A stretch of 64,000 nucleotides of DNA. It comes from Apostichopus japonicus (Eukaryota; Echinodermata; Holothuroidea; Aspidochirotida; Stichopodidae). Below the pieces are notes generated by a model. It was not told the DNA's origin, searched no databases, and saw only the letters and a list, made by a program, of their open reading frames with translations. Positions 37,590-50,400 of the stretch are shown piece after piece. Location: positions 5,822,501 to 5,886,500 of the forward strand of contig NC_092569.1 in NCBI RefSeq assembly GCF_037975245.1, read 5' to 3'. The translations under genes and the position numbers were made by a program. Every line of letters starts with the position of its first letter. Position 1 is the first letter of the stretch.

Positions 37590-37875
37590 TAGCAGATAAA
37601 CGCACAGTGATTCTGTTATGTCATAAGTATGCCATAAGTACGTCAAAGTATGTCAGAAGTATAGGATCCATAGTTAAATGCATTATAGCATTAACCAATG
37701 CACAGTGCTTCTGTTATGTCATAAGTGCAGATTCCGAGTAGTTTACAGCATTACAGCATTTACGTATTACAGCATTAACCAATGCACAGTGCTTTTTGCT
37801 ATGTTATAAGTACAGATTCCATAGATAAATACATTATAGCATTAACTAATGCACAGTGCTTCTGCTATGTCATCT
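37590..37875 (+). repeat. Tandem repeat of roughly 60-100-base units downstream of the second PPxY gene
   Basis: About four diverged units contain CATTATAGCATTAACCAATG, GCACAGTGCTTCTG and TATGTCATAAGT. It may lie in the 3' untranslated region of that gene. The nearest later AATAAA I see is at 38047. Confidence 0.8.
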
Positions 37876-38079
37876 AAATTTGACCCCTGGTGACTCCAAA
37901 TGACATTTGACACCCCCCCCCCCCTTTTACTCAATGTGGTACTTCTATACACCAAATATGAGATTGCTCCAAGCTCCCTCTATGTATTGAGATATCTTGG
38001 TTACAAAGTTTTCACAATTTGACCCCTGAAGAAGATCGTTACTTTAAATAAATTCCTATTACGAGTTATGATGGAGTAA

Positions 38080-40400
38080 TTACAAACATTAGAATGGCTC
38101 ACAACAGCAGAAATAACATTTCGGTAACTTGTTATTGCAATGATTATAAACAAAACAATACATTCAATAGTAATAGATTTCCTTTATCATAAGCAAATCA
38201 ATTTCTCTGTATAAGAGGTTAGTCGGATAACGTCTATAGGCTTGTTCATAAGAAGCTTACATTAATCTATTTTGTAATGTATGATTCGGTCTTAAATATG
38301 ACGATTTGGCAGTGCCGCAAATTTTGATGGCATATCTTAGCTTAGAGTAAATAAAAGAATAGTAGACTTAAGATGCTTAGATTGTAAAAAATACCAATAT
38401 ACTTAACCAGGGATTTACAGAGATAGTTAATGTGGTTCACCCACGAAAGCTTATCATCAACAATAAATCCTAAATACTTCGTACTTGACGCTTTGCAGAT
38501 TGTAACACCATTATAAATCAAATTGTCATGAAAGGAGTGACTTGTATAATTTCCATGAAAAATGATGTATTTAGTTTTCCCTATAGGTGGAGGGTAAGCT
38601 TATTGCAGTCAAACCAATTCTTAAGGTGTCTAAGGGTCTGAGTGGCAGTATCGATTAACTGTTTACAATAGTTACCAAGCATGAAAACATTAATGTTAGC
38701 TGCAAAGAAAAGAGTAGAGGGCACAGCAGTATGAATATCTTTGACATAAATTAGACAGAGCAGGGGTCCCAGTACGGATCCCTGGGGGACACCGGTATTA
38801 ACGTTTAAATAATTAGAGCAAGTATTATTAACATAAATGCATTGCCTTCTGTTGTGTAAATAGCTAGCTATAGGGATCATGTGCAGTTAAACGAACACTA
38901 TAGTGATATAATTTGTTTAAAAGAATAGAGTGATCGACGGTGTCAAAAGGCTTTCTTATGGTCAACATATAAACCTAACAAATAATTACCCACATCAAGC
39001 TGAGAACGAATAGTATTAACAGTTTCTAGCAAAGCATGAGTTGTTGAATGACATTTCCTAAACCAAACTGGAAGTCATAGAAAAAAATGTATTATAAGAA
39101 ATTGCTTTAGTCTCTTTTCAATAGCACTCTGCAGTAGTTTGTTAACACAAGATAACAAACTTATGGGTCTGTAATTCTCAGGGAGACTATAATCGCTCTT
39201 CTTCAGTACAGGAATGACTTTGGCAACCTTTACCGCATCTGGGAAGGTTCCAGTTTGAAAAAAAAACACTGTTAAATTCATGAACAAGAGCAGGAACTAG
39301 TACGTGGTCAGCAGACTTAATAAGCTTAGAAGTAATTCCGTTGATAAGCTTGTAGACTTCGTCGGCAGAAACGGGAGATAGGAAAATAGTTGGGGAACCG
39401 AGTTTCTCAAGTACTCTAAAGGACTGACGGAGGATGACAGACTTTGGCCGCGAGTGTGCCACCAATAGAGGAAAAGTATTTATTGAAGGTATTAACAACA
39501 TCATGATTATCTGAGTTTTGAAGGCCTTCGTAGCAGATATAAGTAACAGGTGAAGATTGGGTCTTCTTTTTTACCTTTCATAAGGGTGTTTATAACAGAC
39601 CATGCATGCCTAGAAGAGGTTTGTCTCCTGGTTAATATACTTTAATAAATCGTGGATCGTGTTGACCTGATGATGCGATGTAAAATACGACGATATGAAA
39701 AAAGTTTAGCTTTAAGAAAAGCAGTGGGCTTCTTACAGTAATTTACGATACAGCATAGCATAGTTGAAATGGATTGCTTGATGACAGGTGTAATCCATCG
39801 CTTGCCATGGAATTTTTTTCCTAGACATTCTCACCAGAGGAAAGTGAGTCTCATGTTGAGACTGGACAATAGCAATGAAGTTATTATAAGTAATACTAAC
39901 GTCAGTATTATTATAGACAGATGACATATCTAAATATTCCATTGTTTGGATAAAACTGTTGAAAATTATCTTGATTGTTAAAACGAATAAAAAGGTGTAC
40001 CTAATTTGATATTTCTTAGGCCATCATCTATACAAAAACTAGGAGGATGATACAAATTCAAGGTCATAACCTGTCAGTATACTATTCAAATAGCTTGCAT
40101 AAGTTTGTCCTATTTCAGATAACGTTACTACATCAAACTTGAGTGTAATGGAATCAAGATAAGCAACAAGATTTGGGTAATTCTTAGATTCTAAGGTGAA
40201 AAATTGAATTGTGAGAATTTTGGCCTTTAACTTCATCATCAAATTCATGCAGTCTCAATGTAATATTTGCTTGAAACATTGCTGGATACATAATTTTCAT
40301 TTTACAAGTTTATCAAGGTATTCTTTAAAGGATATATCATCACAAGAGTATACAATCACAGTTAAAAAGATAATTAAGTTGCTTATCTGTATAAGATCAT
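38080..40400 (-). mobile_element. Degraded non-LTR retrotransposon (CR1/L2/jockey-like) with endonuclease and reverse transcriptase remains
   Basis: On the minus strand, from high to low coordinates: an endonuclease-like part (NLVAYLDSITLKFDVVTLSE, 40039-40248); a linker with KKIPWQAMDY (39733-39942); SPVSADEVYKLINGI (39187-39504); YSLPENYRPISLLSCVNKLL (39075-39287); GVPQGSVLGPLLCLIYVKDI (38581-38880); and a C-terminal part with KYLGFIVDDKLSWVNHI near 38420-38480. Reading frames are broken by frameshifts and stops. The catalytic FADD box reads FAAN, so both acidic residues are lost. It is a dead copy; the clade is approximate. Confidence 0.9.
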
Positions 40401-40682
40401 TGAAAGGGTAAGTTTAAACAATTATCGGACAAGAAGTCCATTCAAAATAGAGAGAAAGTGGAGAGAAGCAGGAAAAAGGAGTAAGAGGAAAACAATATAT
40501 TAAAAGAAGAAAAAGAACGCTAAGAACAACAATACACGTATAGGAACCTTTTGTATATAAGAGTATTAACATAATTAGTTATTACGGTATTTACAGAATG
40601 GCGTGTGTGAGGAGACGACTTGGCTGACATCACTTTCGATCGAGGTCGCTTTTCTTGATTATACGCTCCGTGTGGTCAGTCA

Positions 40683-41082
40683 GTATTATTATTACTTTTA
40701 TTTAGGTTTACAGCCTTGTTCAGGGCCAAGGCCCTCTCACACGACTTTACAATTTAACCCTGGTCATTGGTAACTTGTCACACCTATACACACCAAAGTG
40801 TGCACAATTCAACCAATCTCTCCTGGGGCAACACAGTGCACCACAACCACGTGTCCCCCGGGGGACTTCCCATAAGGTGCAGCCACAAACCGGCGCACGC
40901 GACTATATTTACAAGTTTCCCCGCAAGTCCCAATTTATCCACCTGGGTGAAGAGAGGCAATGGAGATAAAGCGCCTTGCCCAAGGACACAACGCAATGAT
41001 CTGGCCAGGGATCGAAACTGCAATCCTTAGATCACAAGTCCACTGCCTTAGCCACTTGACCACAACGCTCTCATCATTTACA
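40683..41082 (-). repeat. tRNA-derived SINE, about 400 bp, near full length
   Basis: Minus strand: tRNA-like head with A box TGGTCAAGTGGCTAAGGC and B-box-like GTTTCGATCCC, then the core GGGCAAGGCGCTTTATCTCC that is widespread in marine-invertebrate SINEs, a GC-rich body with CCCCCGGGGGAC, and an AATAAAAGTAATAATAATA tail. The tail gives the orientation. A diverged relative is at 30820-31020. Confidence 0.88.
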
Positions 41083-44000
41083 TTCACACGTATACTAGAA
41101 TTCTGCCGTCATGGGTGGATATCCAGTTGTGTGGAGCAAAGTAATGACTTATTTTGTAACTTCTGGACAGTGTGATTGCCATTCAAAGAATTTAATGCAT
41201 AACACTCATTTCATGGATTATTTATGTGCAAAACATAAAAATAGATGTTATTGAGCATTCAAATTATGATGCAGTTAAGTGATGACTAGTGTTAAACTTT
41301 TTACCAACTAACATGTATCGGGAAGTCCCTTTAGTGATAGACATCATTTCCTTACAATTGAAATTCATTATATTTCTAACATTGCAATTAAGCAATGGAA
41401 ATTGAGAGCTTATGATTATAAAGACATGCCCTCATTTATTTTATAATTTCTATACACCAACATATTCCATTTAACATGTGCGTATCCCTGAAGTCATGGC
41501 CAGTATAGTATCCCTACAGAGAATATGTATGCAATAACAAGTGAATATATCATCTATAATAGTAAGGCTAGCCCATTCAATAATATCTAGTCCCATCTAA
41601 ACACATGTCACTAAGTTCTTACGAAAAATAATGTTTGCTATCTCTGTAATTGAGGGATATACATATAACTTGCAATTGGACAGGAAGCCTTTAGATCCGG
41701 GGTAAACTATAAAATAAATAAACGTACCTCTTTGGACTCTTAAAACAAATTTCGGCTCAGTTAAGGCGGTCTTAAATTACAGCTATTCCTTCAGCATATG
41801 AGGACATTCACTTCACTTGAATAAGGTGTGTCAAAGATATAGTAAATCGTGTCTTAACGACATGCATGGTCGGCCTATCTGCACAAAGACTGTGCAGTCT
41901 GTGAGGAATAATGCCCAGTGAGAGACGTCTCGGCCTCGTAAACAAAACAATTTAAATTAGCCATTATGCGGTACTGTAATGTGAAGAATTCCAAATCTGG
42001 GAATATTTACCATGCCGGACAGCACGAGATTGCTGCCGAGCTCAATACTTATGATTACGAACAGGTTTAAATATCAATGAATAGGTTTTACGTATATAAA
42101 TTGTGAATCAACCATTTCACAAATATTTACGTCATAAAGATGCAGGTTCAAAGATCAAGGGAGTTCGCGTTCACTGTAATTAACTAACCGGACACAAACA
42201 TAAGTTCAACACAGAATTGAAAGCAACAGTTACATTTACTGACCATTGACAGCTGTATTTAATGATTAAATAAATATGCACTTTCGTAGTTATGGTTTTA
42301 CACCATCATTAACATTTAAACGTACGTGCATTTGCTGTTGAACACTTTATTATGATGAGCTACACACAACACGTACTGTGCTTTCGTAGTTTGGTATGTT
42401 GCATGCATGTATATGCGATGCTCATTACACTATCAGTAAGTTCAACGGTCAAAATGTGGATCAAGGTAAATACGTAGAAGCTGCACTGTAAACTTGATGT
42501 TTCAATACATCCTCATATTAAGTTTACTCCACACATTAAATCCGTCTTTTGCTTCCATCTTTGCTATTATATTAAATTTATTACAGCGCACAACACAGTC
42601 TGACTATATACAATAATTCAATACAAAAATGGGAATGGAAAATGATTTCAAAAGTTAACGGAGAATAGAACTCTGTCTTGTTACGCTCTGAGTATTAAGT
42701 AGAAACTGATGTCACTTGACACTTAAAACTTTCACTTCGAAAATGTTATTTTAAACACAAATATTGATCATCATTTGCTTCTCAAGAGTGAAACTCTCAA
42801 ACTGAGATGCATAATGCATTAATGTTAACATAAACTTCAAGCCTTTCGAGTTTAACGCCTATTTATGTAATACCCCCCCCCCTCCCCCTATATCGAATCT
42901 ATTGATATTCTTAAATGATAAGTGCTTCGTGGCTTCCAGGAAAGTTTTGCTATTACAGCATAAGTGAAAAGTTGGATTAATATCACGGATATCATGGTTA
43001 TGCCAATAAATACAAATGCGGTTACCACAGTAACGACGGTCACAGTTCAAATGTACACTTGTATAATGTTAGTACCTTATACTATATGTCAAATCTCATT
43101 CACCAACTCAGCGGATATTCCTAAATTTGGTCGGACGTCTGCTGCAGGCCTTCAGAATAGAAGGTCAGAGGTCAAATGAATCGAAAAGTGACATTTTGCT
43201 ATGAAGATATGGACATTCTTTGAACACACAAGCCACCTTCACAAAGTCAGAAGGTAAAAAAAAGGCGACTAAGGTCAATGCTAGAAGGAGTAAAAGGACA
43301 ACTGTTGCAAGAGTTCATGAATGAACATTCACATGTCAAGTTTAAACATGTTTAATTCCATTGTTCTTGAATGATGTTTGCGATGACAGATGTAACTCCC
43401 TGGTCTTACGATCAGGTCTGTCTCGTATGTCAAAGCTCTCTCATGGTTACGTGCGCAATGCGGCTATATCAACATTATTATCTCGTATTAAATCAATAGG
43501 AACAAGACCAATAAACGAGTCCTTAACTAAGGACGCGAACTCGGATTCCATCATCATCTAACAGCATGTTTATTTGTCCAGTTAAGGTTGTATCTTGTTT
43601 ATATTGACTTAATACTTCAAAACTAGTTCAAACTGGAACTGATGTCAAGGTGCCGGAGGACTAGAATATAAAGAAAAAGAAGATGATGAAAAACCGGTTC
43701 CCTCCAGAATCTATATAAAAAAAACCCCGTATAACTAACGATCAAAGTACACTATTTAATGCGGATTAGTCTTCCAAAATACAAATGTAATTCTTCTTTT
43801 CGATGATTGTCGATCATTATTTCTGTTCAGTAACATGAATTTGGATAATCTGAAGTCCGACACGGAGAACATGTCCAGCAGGCATTTGCCAGCCTCTCAA
43901 TTCTATCTCTCTTTCACTATCTTATAGTGCTCTTGCAATTTCATCGTTCGTGGTAAATATATATATATATATGTTACCGCGACATTTCCAAGTCGACTCT

Positions 44001-44419
44001 TCTTTCTAAAGCGGCATTGCATGGTAAGAATAATTATGTTTCTAAGCTAAGTCAAAGCACAAGATAGAGAGTTTTATACGAATGCGTTTTGTAAAAAAAT
44101 ATTGTTAAGGCTGTCACAAGTACTTAGAAAAGAGATGATTAAATGTGACCAACATTGGACCCAGATTATAGCTTGTTAGAAATTGCTACAAGTTGTCAAG
44201 TGTACTTATACTGGGAAGGATATAATTCTCATTCTTCTCATTATTCCTTGATATTGGAGTGTTCAAGTCGACAATGTAGTACAATGACTTATGTATCAGT
44301 CGAGACGACCAGTAGGAGGGTAGCAGCTAAATTAATGCTGACTTTTGATCATGATTGACCATTATTTGAATAATGTTTGAGATTAATACTTAGCTACACC
44401 ATGAATCTCTCTTTGCAAA
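41083..44419. other. Intergenic DNA, no recognised gene
   Basis: AT-rich; a poly-C run near 42873 and a GGTCAGAGGTCAAATGAATC segment near 43160-43250 related to the dispersed repeats at 16.2 and 27.0 kb. The frames at 42964 and 43361 carry no motif. I see no gene. Confidence 0.45.
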
Positions 44420-44420
44420 C

Positions 44421-44452
<32 letters not shown>
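44420..44452. repeat. (TA)n microsatellite
   Basis: About 15 TA units ending in TGTGTATAT and directly followed by the tRNA-bearing repeat. Confidence 0.95.
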
Positions 44453-44456
<4 letters not shown>

Positions 44457-44460
44457 ATAT

Positions 44461-44715
44461 TAGGGTGTCTGCATATAAGCGGGAGGCCCGGGTTCGAATC
44501 CCGGTGGAGGCTGGAAGTTTTTTCACTGTTCTTGATTTTCCAAATCAGTTACATATATTCATTTGCCTTTGTCGTTAACCTCCATTTCATTAACAAAAGT
44601 CTGTTCAAATGATCTCTTTCGAAATCCGGCTTTAGGAATCACCAATGATTTTTAGTTGGATAGCATCATGTTTGACCTCTAGAGTAAGGAAAATAGTGTC
44701 ACCAAAACATCTTTA
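44461..44715 (+). repeat. tRNA-bearing repeat in permuted order
   Basis: It begins in the middle of the tRNA-like part (stem and B box GGTTCGAATCC) and continues through TTTTTTCACTGTTCTTGATT into the CATTTGCCTTTGTCG and GATAGCATCATGTTTGA blocks, ending at GTGTCACCAAAACA. In the 15.8-kb copy these blocks come before the tRNA-like part, so the order is circularly permuted. Confidence 0.85.
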
Positions 44716-45134
44716 AAGTAAATGTTACAAGTCCAAAGCTCAGCTCAAAGCATCTGTTACAACAAAAGAGAAGAGAAACAATGTAATAAATATTTCGAAG
44801 TTTTTTTTCATGACACGACTTGTCAATTTGCCTTCCATAAAAAAGTGCTCTCATTTTTAAGTCTTAGTATTAACCTGTGTTTTATTCTTTGTTATAGATA
44901 TAGTTAAGAAATGTTTAGTTGAAAAATCATACATTTCAAATCAATCGCATTCAAATGACTCTAATTGAAGTGACAGCATCTTAATATGGTTTTTTAGTCT
45001 TGAATTTCAAACGTTTACGATGCAATTCACAGTTCTATGCACCGTGTACATGTTTGGTAATCGTGATCTTTGCACTTATCATTTACTAACTTGAAGCTAT
45101 TGCCAAGAAATTCATAGCTAGAACGGGCATTCAA

Positions 45135-45200
45135 AGCATTGACAGGCTCAGTATATCAAGTCCCGTGCTTTACCAACTGAGCTATGTAGCCCTATGTTGG
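45135..45200 (-). repeat. Partial tRNA-like sequence
   Basis: Minus strand GGGCTACATAGCTCAGTTGG with an A box and an anticodon-arm-like part, but no B box where expected. It is a SINE or tRNA fragment. Confidence 0.4.
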
Positions 45201-45466
45201 TGGCGGCACCAAGTGTAGTCATTTCTTAGTCGTGAGTGGGATTCAGAAAACACAATTTCTTGCATACTGAGTAACCAGGGATCAGCTTTCACCAACGCTA
45301 ACCAAAAAGAGTCAGACACTATAGTGCACTACAGATTCACGTTTTCCATATTTTACGTAAAGTTGTAAGATATTTTTTTAAGTATAGCTTATTGCCAGCG
45401 AGATCATTGTGTGATGTAGTCATACATGTAACACACCGGTGATATTTGTCAATCATGGCATTTGGC

Positions 45467-46155
45467 CAGTGGCGGCGCCAAGGGGGGACTTGGGGGGGCT
45501 TTAGCCCCCCCCCACTGAAGTAGTCTGCCCCCCCATTAGCCCCCAACTGAAATAGGCCCCCCAAAAAACCTCATTGAAACAATATAGCCTACCCAAATTT
45601 TGTCAGCCATAACGCAGTGCTACAATGGTCAATGGAAATTTTGATGAATTTTGCACATGATAATAGTCACTGACTCAGTTGTGGTGCAGGAAGCCTTGTT
45701 TTGGTGACTGATAAAAACAATTCACCGACAGGTGTTCTCTCATACGGCAATGTCGTGTGCGTTTCACAAACAGCGTGTATACAGACTAAAACAGGAGTTG
45801 TGTCAGAGAGCGCGATATAATAATTGAGCAAAGGAATTGGATCTTTCACAGCAGGTAATATTTTAGTGATACGAAAACTGTGAAGTGGTATCTTCCATTC
45901 TAATTTGACTAAAGTTACTCACAAAAAAATGCATATTTTTGGAGAAATTTTCAGGTGACAAAAGCCTCGCTAAATTACCACCATTTTGCATGTAGGCCTT
46001 TCCAGGATTGGGAAAAATTTCAAAAGGGGAGGGGGCACCTCCTCCCCTTATACCCCTCCCCCAGGACGGCGATCACTCAATCTTGTAAGCCACCCCAAAA
46101 AATGGCTCAGCCCCCCCTTAGCCTCCCCAACTAAAAATTCCTGGCGCCGCCACTG
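45467..46155. mobile_element. hAT-type MITE, 689 bp
   Basis: The ends CAGTGGCGGCGCCA and TGGCGCCGCCACTG are perfect inverted repeats, flanked by an exact 8-bp duplication CATTTGGC (45459-45466 and 46156-46163). Runs of C and G occur near both ends. No transposase frame. Confidence 0.92.
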
Positions 46156-46163
46156 CATTTGGC

Positions 46164-47485
46164 AATGGCTCATTAAAGTTTTATCTCTGTCTCTCACTGT
46201 GTTTCGTCGTAACAAACAGACAGTGTAAATAGTAGTCAATATAATGCACGTGAAATTACACGAGACATGATGTGGTAGTTGTTATACGTCCTTGTGACGT
46301 AGGCCTATTAATTGAAGAACTTTAAAGATTAAAATGTTATCTCTTGTCATACACCCCCAACTATACCCACATCCCCGCTAGCAAATATTCATAGGAAGTG
46401 CACTTATTTGTGGAGTACGTCTGCAAAGGAAATGCATTGTTTTCTTCATGGAAATGCATTTTCGTTCGGATAATAAGGCTTGTCATTGGAAGGCAATGAC
46501 ACACCTTTTTTTCACGACGATACCCTGAGACTGTTCAATAAATAAAACACTTTTGCGCAAAATATTCTCAGTTGCAGTAATATTACAAAACCCGACCACC
46601 CGCGTGAAGTTCTTTGTTGTTATTTGCTAAAGGCTAACAGCTTTGAATTGTACGCGATATGACAAAAGAAGTATTCCTTTACCCTTTAAAGCTACTCTGA
46701 AGCTGCCACAAGTTATCTTCAAATTGGCAACGTGGGTAGTAGCACACTTAAACCGCTACAATAAGTTACATTCTAATATGTTCACATTCGAATGTCATCA
46801 GAGCATAGCATTTTTCAACGGACATTGTCCAACCCACCATATGGTTTATGGTCTTACTATCATGGCACAATCAAATTCACCCGCCATGACCGTTTAGGTA
46901 TTGTTTAAGCAAAGTACTCCACCAACCTATCTGCCAGCTTGACGCTGCATAATCTTCCTGTCCCCCCCCCCCCCCACGAATTTTGTAAACGTCATTCAAT
47001 CCTCCTGATGTTTAGATCATAATTTTAGTTTATTTTTTTCCCCGTCAACATCCAACCACTAATAAGGATAATGATGGCAAAAAGCCATAAAAATTTACCC
47101 ATGCAGTAGGTCTATTTGGGACTGTTTCTCGACATTGGGTAACGTTTCACGTGGATGCACACTACTGTTATCGTGACTTCAGTTACATCCCCTTATATTT
47201 TGTGCGTTTTATGGGGTGTTATATGTTACCATTCAGCATTCACTGATCTTGAACATTTCTGCTTTTCAATAGATTTGCGGCGGGAAGAAGCTGGACATCA
47301 CACAAGTCACCTCATCCTAACAAAGACAAACGATAAAAGACAACACAAATTAAATCAAGATTTGAGACAGAAGAGTAAATCTTATATGGTCAACTTAAAT
47401 TATACATAGTCTATATCTAGGCCAATATAACATACATTCGACTTAGGTTTCGCGTTAAGAGGTAGATGCCATTTCGTGATAAAAC
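46164..47485. other. Upstream region of the SLC22 gene
   Basis: No coding exon was recognised. It should contain the promoter and 5' untranslated exon(s). A possible acceptor is TTTTCAATAG at 47262-47271. Poly-C lies near 46966. Nothing here fixes the transcription start. Confidence 0.4.
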
Positions 47486-50400
47486 ATGGAAATTGATGAT
47501 ATCATTCGTTCCGTGGGTGACTTCGGTCGTGGGCATATGTTCATTTTCGTCTGCATCTGTTTGATAACTCAGTTTACAGCTTCTTGGCACATATTCGCCA
47601 TAACATTGATTGGAGCCAGTCCCTCACATCACTGTACAGTACACACAGCATTTGAAATTGATGAATATATTCCGGTGGATGTGGACAACGAAGGAGAAGC
47701 GATTTACTCCAGTTGTACACAATACACACAACCGGGAGGACCGAGCAACGCTACATCTGTATGTCAAAATGGGTGGACCTACTCAGAGACCCCGTATGGC
47801 ACCACGATTGTGACTGAGGTAAGAAATTGAAAGAAACGCTGCAATTGCAAACTACAAATTAATATTCCTCTATATGGCGTGCCAGAAGATGACTTTTCGG
47901 GTTTCGGGTCCTTCAGTTATTGGTATACGTGATAATCAAGTTCTATTCTTCGTACATGTTCCGATCATTGACACAGCAGTATACAACTAAACCCTCTACC
48001 AAGCACACTTAATTATAAACTGTATTCTACATTTGCTGCATTATTGTCAAAACAAATTGTATGGAGAAAACAGCAACATGTATTAACATGTTTAACACTT
48101 ACCTTGAGTCTATACTACTTGTTTACAGCAGGGATAAGTTGTCTATAGGTTCTCTGCATATACGAAGTTTTGGCAGACGTGTTACTGTTGTCATTGTTGT
48201 GTACTGCTAGATAACTGTAGATAATGAGAAGAAAAAATTGCACATAGTGTGAAAGAGAACGAAACACAAGTAATTGGAATGGACCTGGAAAGGGAATATG
48301 TTGCTCATTTGTAATTGCGAACTGAATACCACATGCTTTAAATTGCGAATTGATCATGTTCCTATTTCCCCCCTATATATACAAAGTGGGACCTTGTCTG
48401 CGACCGAGGACACCTATCTGCCTTCTCTCAATCCGTTATGATGTTTGGGGTCATCGTTGGTGCGTTCATCTTCGGCTACATCTCGGATAGAGTCGGCCGC
48501 AAAAGGGTGCTTACCGTTGCATTACTTTGCCAAGGCTGTCTTGGAGTACTTGAAGCTTTTTCACCAACTTACATTTTCTTCGTAATTGTTCGTTTCTTCA
48601 TGGGAATATTCGATCAGGTTTGTATTCCTCACATATAATCCCGATTTGATATATAACAAAATTAAACGAATGCCGTTGTTATTTTCAATTGTACGTTTTT
48701 TAATGTTCAGGCGTGGATGGTGATATTACCAACGCATCCAGCTGGGAAAGACAAGGGAGCTATGACCACACCCACCAGTGTTCACTTAGATGGTTATTGT
48801 CTTTTATGGAAAGAGATGTTTGTCATAGATCGACGAAAAGATGCACATAGTGTTATGGAATCATTCGACTGATATCACGTTTAAATAAAATAAAATAACA
48901 TTATCAATTCACGTAATAACTTAATATCGTTAGGAAGTGGATGAAATTGATTGCTAAACAAAATCACTGGATGCTTGTGTATACTTTAGGTCAAAACCAC
49001 ACCCTCAAAGCATCTGCAGTGGGGATGATAATTAACATCTGGCAACAGAACAATATAATATATAGTGAGGCATTTGGAGAATCTCTCCTATGATGACATC
49101 ACAGAACACCTAGTAAGATCCATTACCTGGAGATAGAGATAGTTTAATTAGTCTAAACAGGTCCTGTCAATCAACCAAATTTCGAGATATGGACAGTAGA
49201 TTCTGTGATGCAGTTTTCGAATAACAGTGCGGATTTTTTCTCTTTAAAAATAGTGTTATTGTGTCTGGTACACCGGAATATCCCTTTGGTAAAGCAGGTT
49301 CCCTTTTATCTTTACTCTTGGAACAAAATGCTGGCACTGGATAACCTTTGCTTATGGTATAGAAACATATCACTTTTTGCTTTTATGTTAGGGCGTTGTG
49401 AGATCAGGGCAGGATTTACCATGAGTCCTGGCCCCCATTCCCTTACCATACTGTATAAGAACTTTGCACCAAATATCTTTAAATGAACGATTATTGGTTG
49501 CTTCTTTACGTTAATTTCAAATTCCAGGGTGAAAATAATTATCAAAATTGAAGGATATGATGAGATCTTTACCACATATCCTACCGTACCTGTACTGTTC
49601 TACATACATTTAATACTCGTCTTCATTTGAATGTGAACAAATGGCCTGCTTTGGTTGCTTTACAACATTGGTTTGTCTGCCGTCAAAGAAATTTCCGGCC
49701 TAGGGCCCTAAAAAGGTAAATGCTTATGCTCTTTGTGAGGTAGATGTAAAGTGGCATATGATGCAATGCCGATAACGATATAGTGTCCTAACGGTGTTCT
49801 TCAACTTAAAGTCCATTCTTTGATTGCTGTCTATTTTCCTTCTCAGACACTTAACCTGAAAAGCAGTAATATCATACAATATGCAGAGACGACGTGGCCA
49901 TGCCAAGCTGCACTGCGTTATAACTTACATGGCCTCCATCAGTTCAACAAAATATTTGAGATGGATACTAAAGATTTTCTACCCTGAAAAAACAAGTATA
50001 TGGATTGATAACCAACTTCGCCGTGATTGCACAACTGCACCATCTCTCTTCATCAACCATGGAAGAAACACAACCTACTTTGCTCCGTCGACGAAATCTA
50101 CATACGTATATTTTAATGTTGCAAGTAGTCACGATAACAAATTATTCTGCTCATATAAAATATTCAAAATACCGGAATTACTTCTGGAATATGATACATC
50201 AAATTCCCATTTTGAAAAATGAAGTTGTTCTTTCCTTCTTTACCAGGGGTACCAGCTACCCGGTTACACGATGACATCAGAGATGTTTACACCAAAGCGA
50301 AGGCCTTACGCGTTTACAATGCTTCTCAACTTCTGGGCTGCTGGTATCCTAACCTTTCCAATTCTGGCGTTCTTCATCCAAGATTGGCGAACGCTGCAAA

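Noticed and set aside
38581-38880. Active reverse transcriptase
   Set aside because: The catalytic FADD box reads FAAN, and the frame is broken several times along the element.
48711-48870. Possible extra SLC22 exon after TTCAG at 48710, reading AWMVILPTHPAGKDKG
   Set aside because: The join from 48617 directly to 50247 already gives the family order (FFMGIFDQ then GYQLPGYTMTSEM) with matching phase; this segment has no transporter similarity and no good donor.
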